Assembly (NCBI GenBank): GCA_012719315.1 | Contig: JAAYAP010000052.1 | Span: forward strand, 1 to 6,931 | DNA length: 6,931 nucleotides | Direction of reading: 5' to 3' | DNA from: Methanobacteriota archaeon | GTDB taxonomy: Archaea; Thermoplasmatota; Thermoplasmata; Methanomassiliicoccales; Methanomethylophilaceae | Shown: piece by piece, positions 4,715 to 6,931 of the stretch | Layout of the letters: every line of letters starts with the position of its first letter | How positions within the stretch are numbered: the first letter of the stretch is position 1 | Made by a program: the position numbers and the translations under genes | The notes under the pieces: model-generated | Told to the model about the DNA's origin: nothing | Database searches by the model: none | The model's input: only the letters and a program-made list of their open reading frames with translations

Positions 4715-6523
4715 TCATATGTTGCTTTCATCGGTTTCGGGCATGCGCACCTTCTTCCGCTGGCGTCCGCCGGTGCGTTTGAGCTTGCCTTGGTCGATCG
4801 CCCATCCGAAGCCTTCCGCCTCGGGAGGCGTGATCAGGACCCGTTCGCCTTTGCCGTATTTCCGTCCGGTCTCCCAGTTGGTGAACGCCGATACCACCCT
4901 GTACTCGTCGGCATCCATGACGATCTCCCTGACGTTGGGTCTGCCTTTGGCTTCGGAGTAGGTCCCTTTGCGCACGATCGCCCTGCCGCCGGTCACCTCG
5001 ATCGTGCCCGTGCAGACGGTGTCGAGCAGATAACGGTCGTGCGTGACCACGATCAGCGTGCCGTCGTATTCGTTGAGCGCCGCCTCGACCGCATGCCGCG
5101 ACGGTATGTCCAGGTAGTTGGTGGGCTCGTCGAGGATCAGCAGATTGGACTCCCTGAGCAGGATCAGGGCCAGAGCGACCCTTGCGCGTTGGCCGCCGGA
5201 GAGCGTCGCCAACGGCTTCTCCACATCCTCGCCGGTCAGCAGCATCCTCGCCAGCATCTGCCTGGCTTCGGCTCTGCCTTCGGTGCCGGTCACGATCATC
5301 AGCTGCTCCTCGGCGGTGAGGTTCAGGTCCAGGCCGTCGTGGTGTTGCGAATAGTAGCCGATCCTGGCGCCCGGGGCCGTCCACAGCTCGCCCGTGTACG
5401 GAATCTCCTCCAACAGTGCCTTCAGCAAGGTCGACTTGCCTTGGCCGTTGGCGCCGAAGATGCCGATCTTATCGCCTTTGTGGATATCGAGTTCGACATC
5501 CTTCAGGATCGTCCTGTCGCCCAGCTCCACCGTCAGCCCTTTGGCGGTGAGCACGTTCTTTCCGGACTTGGGCGCGGATTGGATCCTGACGCTGATCTCC
5601 CGGCCCGCCACCGGTTTCTCCTTGACCTCCATCTTCTCGATGAGCTTGTCGCGGGTCTTATGCAACGTCATGTACCACCGGTCCCGGTGCAGGTTCTCGG
5701 CGATCTCCTCCTGACGGCGGCGTTGCGATGCATAGCGGCGGTACTCCTTCTCCATGCGTTCGATGTCGAGCATCTTCTTGGTGATGAAATCTGAGTAGTT
5801 GCCTTTGTATTCGCGGCTGACCCCGTTGTCGATCTCGACCATGCGCACGGCGATCTTGTCGAGGAAGTAACGGTCGTGGCTGATGACGACCACGGCGCAG
5901 CCGAGCTCCAGAAGGTATTCCTCCAGCCACTCGACGGTCTCGATGTCCAGATGGGAGGTGGGTTCGTCGAGGAGCAGCACGTCGCAGGCCTCGGCCTGGA
6001 CGACGATGCGGGAGAGCATGACCTTGGTCCTCTCGCCTCCGGACAGCGAGTCCATGGTGCGTTCCATGATGCCCCCGTCGAGGCCGACCTTCCTCAAGGC
6101 CTCGGCGGATTCCTCGCTGCGGGCCGTGTCGGCGATCGCGAGCGCCTTCTCCAGCTCCGAATACTCGGAGGTGACGGCATTCCAATCGATGTCGCCGTCG
6201 CCGACCATGAGCTCCTCGAGTTCGGCCATCCTGCCGCGGAGGCCTTCGATGTGCCCGTACGGGCGTCCGAGCACGTCCCCGACGGTCACGTCGGGGGATG
6301 CTTCCGCGAATTGCGCCAGATACCCGATCCTGCGGGTGTTGACGATCAGCTCGCCGGTGTCCTTCTCCTCCATGCCCAGCAGGATCCTCAGGAAGGTGCT
6401 CTTGCCGGCGCCGTTGACGCCGATCAGGCCGATGCTGTCGCCGGCGTCGACCTGGAGACTGACGTCGCGGAGCACCTTCACGGGTCCGAACGACCTGGAG
6501 ACGGAATTGGCCTTGAGCAACAC
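4715..6523 (-). CDS. ABC-F family ATPase (ribosome-associated)
   Basis: Soluble protein of 602 residues with two ATP-binding cassettes and no membrane segments. Members of this family bind the ribosomal E site and act on stalled or antibiotic-bound ribosomes. Cassette 1: Walker A GVNGAGKST (35-43), signature LSGGERT (160-166), Walker B LLLDEPT (183-189), switch histidine H216. The charged linker that contacts tRNA in ABC-F proteins spans about 240-320. Cassette 2: Walker A GANGQGKST (357-365), signature LSGGQRA (441-447), Walker B LILDEPT (462-468), H495. Both catalytic glutamates are present. A tail of about 75 residues (527-602) follows cassette 2. It contains KYGKGERV and GFGWAIDQGKLKR and ends in basic residues. 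The start is GTG; no in-frame ATG lies upstream, and the protein begins with the expected first strand. A TATA-like box 24 nt upstream suggests a leaderless message. The subtype and any resistance role cannot be decided. Confidence 0.92.
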   Translation of the reverse strand: MLLKANSVSRSFGPVKVLRDVSLQVDAGDSIGLIGVNGAGKSTFLRILLGMEEKDTGELIVNTRRIGYLAQFAEASPDVTVGDVLGRPYGHIEGLRGRMAELEELMVGDGDIDWNAVTSEYSELEKALAIADTARSEESAEALRKVGLDGGIMERTMDSLSGGERTKVMLSRIVVQAEACDVLLLDEPTSHLDIETVEWLEEYLLELGCAVVVISHDRYFLDKIAVRMVEIDNGVSREYKGNYSDFITKKMLDIERMEKEYRRYASQRRRQEEIAENLHRDRWYMTLHKTRDKLIEKMEVKEKPVAGREISVRIQSAPKSGKNVLTAKGLTVELGDRTILKDVELDIHKGDKIGIFGANGQGKSTLLKALLEEIPYTGELWTAPGARIGYYSQHHDGLDLNLTAEEQLMIVTGTEGRAEARQMLARMLLTGEDVEKPLATLSGGQRARVALALILLRESNLLILDEPTNYLDIPSRHAVEAALNEYDGTLIVVTHDRYLLDTVCTGTIEVTGGRAIVRKGTYSEAKGRPNVREIVMDADEYRVVSAFTNWETGRKYGKGERVLITPPEAEGFGWAIDQGKLKRTGGRQRKKVRMPETDESNI

Positions 6524-6542
6524 GTCCGGGATGAATGCATGG

Positions 6543-6554
6543 ATGTATTTGATT
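6543..6554 (-). promoter_or_regulatory. TATA-like box of the ABC-F gene
   Basis: On the minus strand the box reads AATCAAATACAT, the AT-richest patch before the ABC-F gene. Its centre is about 24-25 nt from the GTG at 6523, so transcription should begin at or next to the start codon. No good Shine-Dalgarno sequence is present, in keeping with leaderless translation. Between 6555 and 6660 I see only a 7-pair inverted repeat, CGACGGA (6590-6596) with TCCGTCG (6615-6621), of unknown meaning. Confidence 0.4.
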
Positions 6555-6660
6555 ACTGCTCCGCGGGATCGGACCGGATACGAGGGGTTCGACGGACGGT
6601 GCGCCCGGGCCGGATCCGTCGTGACGGGATGTGGAAGCAGGATCCTCAGACAGACGGCAT

Positions 6661-6709
6661 AGGAAGAGATAGAAAGAAAAGAAAGGATAAGTGGGGGCCC
6701 AGAGGCCCC
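6661..6709 (-). terminator. Hairpin plus pyrimidine-rich tract ending the surface-protein gene
   Basis: GGGGCC (6694-6699) pairs with GGCCCC (6704-6709) across a four-base loop. Read on the minus strand, the hairpin is followed by a run of about thirty almost purely pyrimidine and A bases, including CCTTTCTTTTCTTTC. A U-rich tract of this kind is the main archaeal termination signal. It lies about 50 bases after the TGA at 6760-6762, in the right orientation for that gene. Confidence 0.65.
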
Positions 6710-6717
6710 GGTTTACT

Positions 6718-6764
6718 GCCGCTCCGTCAGCGGCTGAACGGGGATGATTCCCTTGCCGTTCAGC
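6718..6764 (-). other. Two hairpins directly after the surface-protein stop codon
   Basis: GCTGAACG (6733-6740) pairs with CGTTCAGC (6757-6764), enclosing a second stem of GGGA (6741-6744) with TCCC (6749-6752). The TGA stop (6760-6762) lies inside this stem. Next, GCCGCT (6718-6723) pairs with AGCGGC (6729-6734). The two overlap by two bases at 6733-6734, so full forms of both cannot coexist. Together with the terminator hairpin they make a highly folded 3' end that could slow RNA decay or help termination. Confidence 0.5.
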
Positions 6765-6931
6765 TCCTCATCATCCTGATGATGAAGACGATGGCCATGA
6801 CGACCGCGGCTGCCGCGATCACGGCCAGGAGCACGGTCTGCATGTCCATGCCCGCATCATCGGATGCGGTGGCCTTGACGTCACCGTCGAAGGTGACGGA
6901 GTCGCCGTTGGAGAGCGCACCGGTGAAGGCA
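6760..6931 (-). CDS. C-terminal end of a membrane-anchored surface protein (partial)
   Basis: Only the last 56 codons lie in the window; the 5' part is beyond the right edge. The visible residues begin AFTGALSNGDSVTFDGDVKA, a polar, glycine- and aspartate-rich stretch that looks like beta structure. A short acidic linker (ASDDAGMD) follows, then one hydrophobic helix of about 18-20 residues (from about TVLLAVI to IVFII). The protein closes with the basic tail RMMRS before the TGA. A polar outer domain, one helix and a short positive cytoplasmic tail suggest a protein tethered to the cytoplasmic membrane and facing outward, as in adhesin-like proteins of gut methanogens. That identity is inferred; no domain can be named from this fragment. 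A degraded copy of the anchor DNA appears to lie at 4417-4507. Confidence 0.7.
   Translation of the reverse strand, partial: AFTGALSNGDSVTFDGDVKATASDDAGMDMQTVLLAVIAAAAVVMAIVFIIRMMRS

Noticed and set aside
4522..4731. 69-codon minus-strand ORF overlapping the ABC-F stop.
   Set aside because: No ribosome-binding site, no motif, and it overlaps a predicted hairpin and the end of the ABC-F gene.
1..6931. CRISPR array, transposase or defence island.
   Set aside because: No regularly spaced repeats of suitable length, no transposase or nuclease motifs, and all large genes belong to core families.

Overview
The window looks archaeal. Gene 1 encodes a full-length Pelota (aPelota/Dom34) protein. Probable promoters are TATA-like boxes rather than -35/-10 pairs, and two of them sit about 24-28 nt from the start codon, as in leaderless archaeal transcripts. 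DNA is GC-rich, arginine is often AGG, and all five genes stop with TGA. A nitrogenase-type homocitrate synthase plus a short C-terminal membrane anchor of a surface protein fit a methanogen of the Thermoplasmatota, possibly Methanomassiliicoccales. That placement is inference, not proof.

Layout: a short upstream stretch (1-87) leads into pelota (88-1119, +), which ends in a hairpin with a short T-run. A leader of about 155 bases with a TATA-like box and a good Shine-Dalgarno site precedes a homocitrate synthase of the NifV type (1276-2451, +). The convergent gap 2452-2645 holds two strong hairpins. On the minus strand follows a cation/proton antiporter of the CPA2/KefB type (2646-4355) with an unusual C-terminal membrane extension in place of an RCK domain. 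The gap 4356-4714 carries the antiporter promoter, a compound hairpin, and a frameshifted stretch resembling the surface-protein anchor at the right edge. An ABC-F ATPase (4715-6523, -) follows, then its promoter region. At the right end is the 3' end of a probable membrane-anchored surface protein (6760-6931, -), whose 3' untranslated region has three successive hairpins and a pyrimidine-rich terminator tract.

Functionally, two genes concern stalled or specialised ribosomes (pelota and ABC-F). One makes homocitrate, which in a methanogen without nitrogenase would feed coenzyme B synthesis. One is an ion transporter and one is an envelope protein. They do not form one pathway and seem to be separate transcription units. 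I see no defence system, CRISPR array, intact mobile element, rRNA or tRNA. The most unusual signals are the inverted near-duplicate of the anchor-coding DNA flanking the ABC-F gene, the C-terminal extensions of the antiporter and the ABC-F protein, and the dense hairpins between genes.
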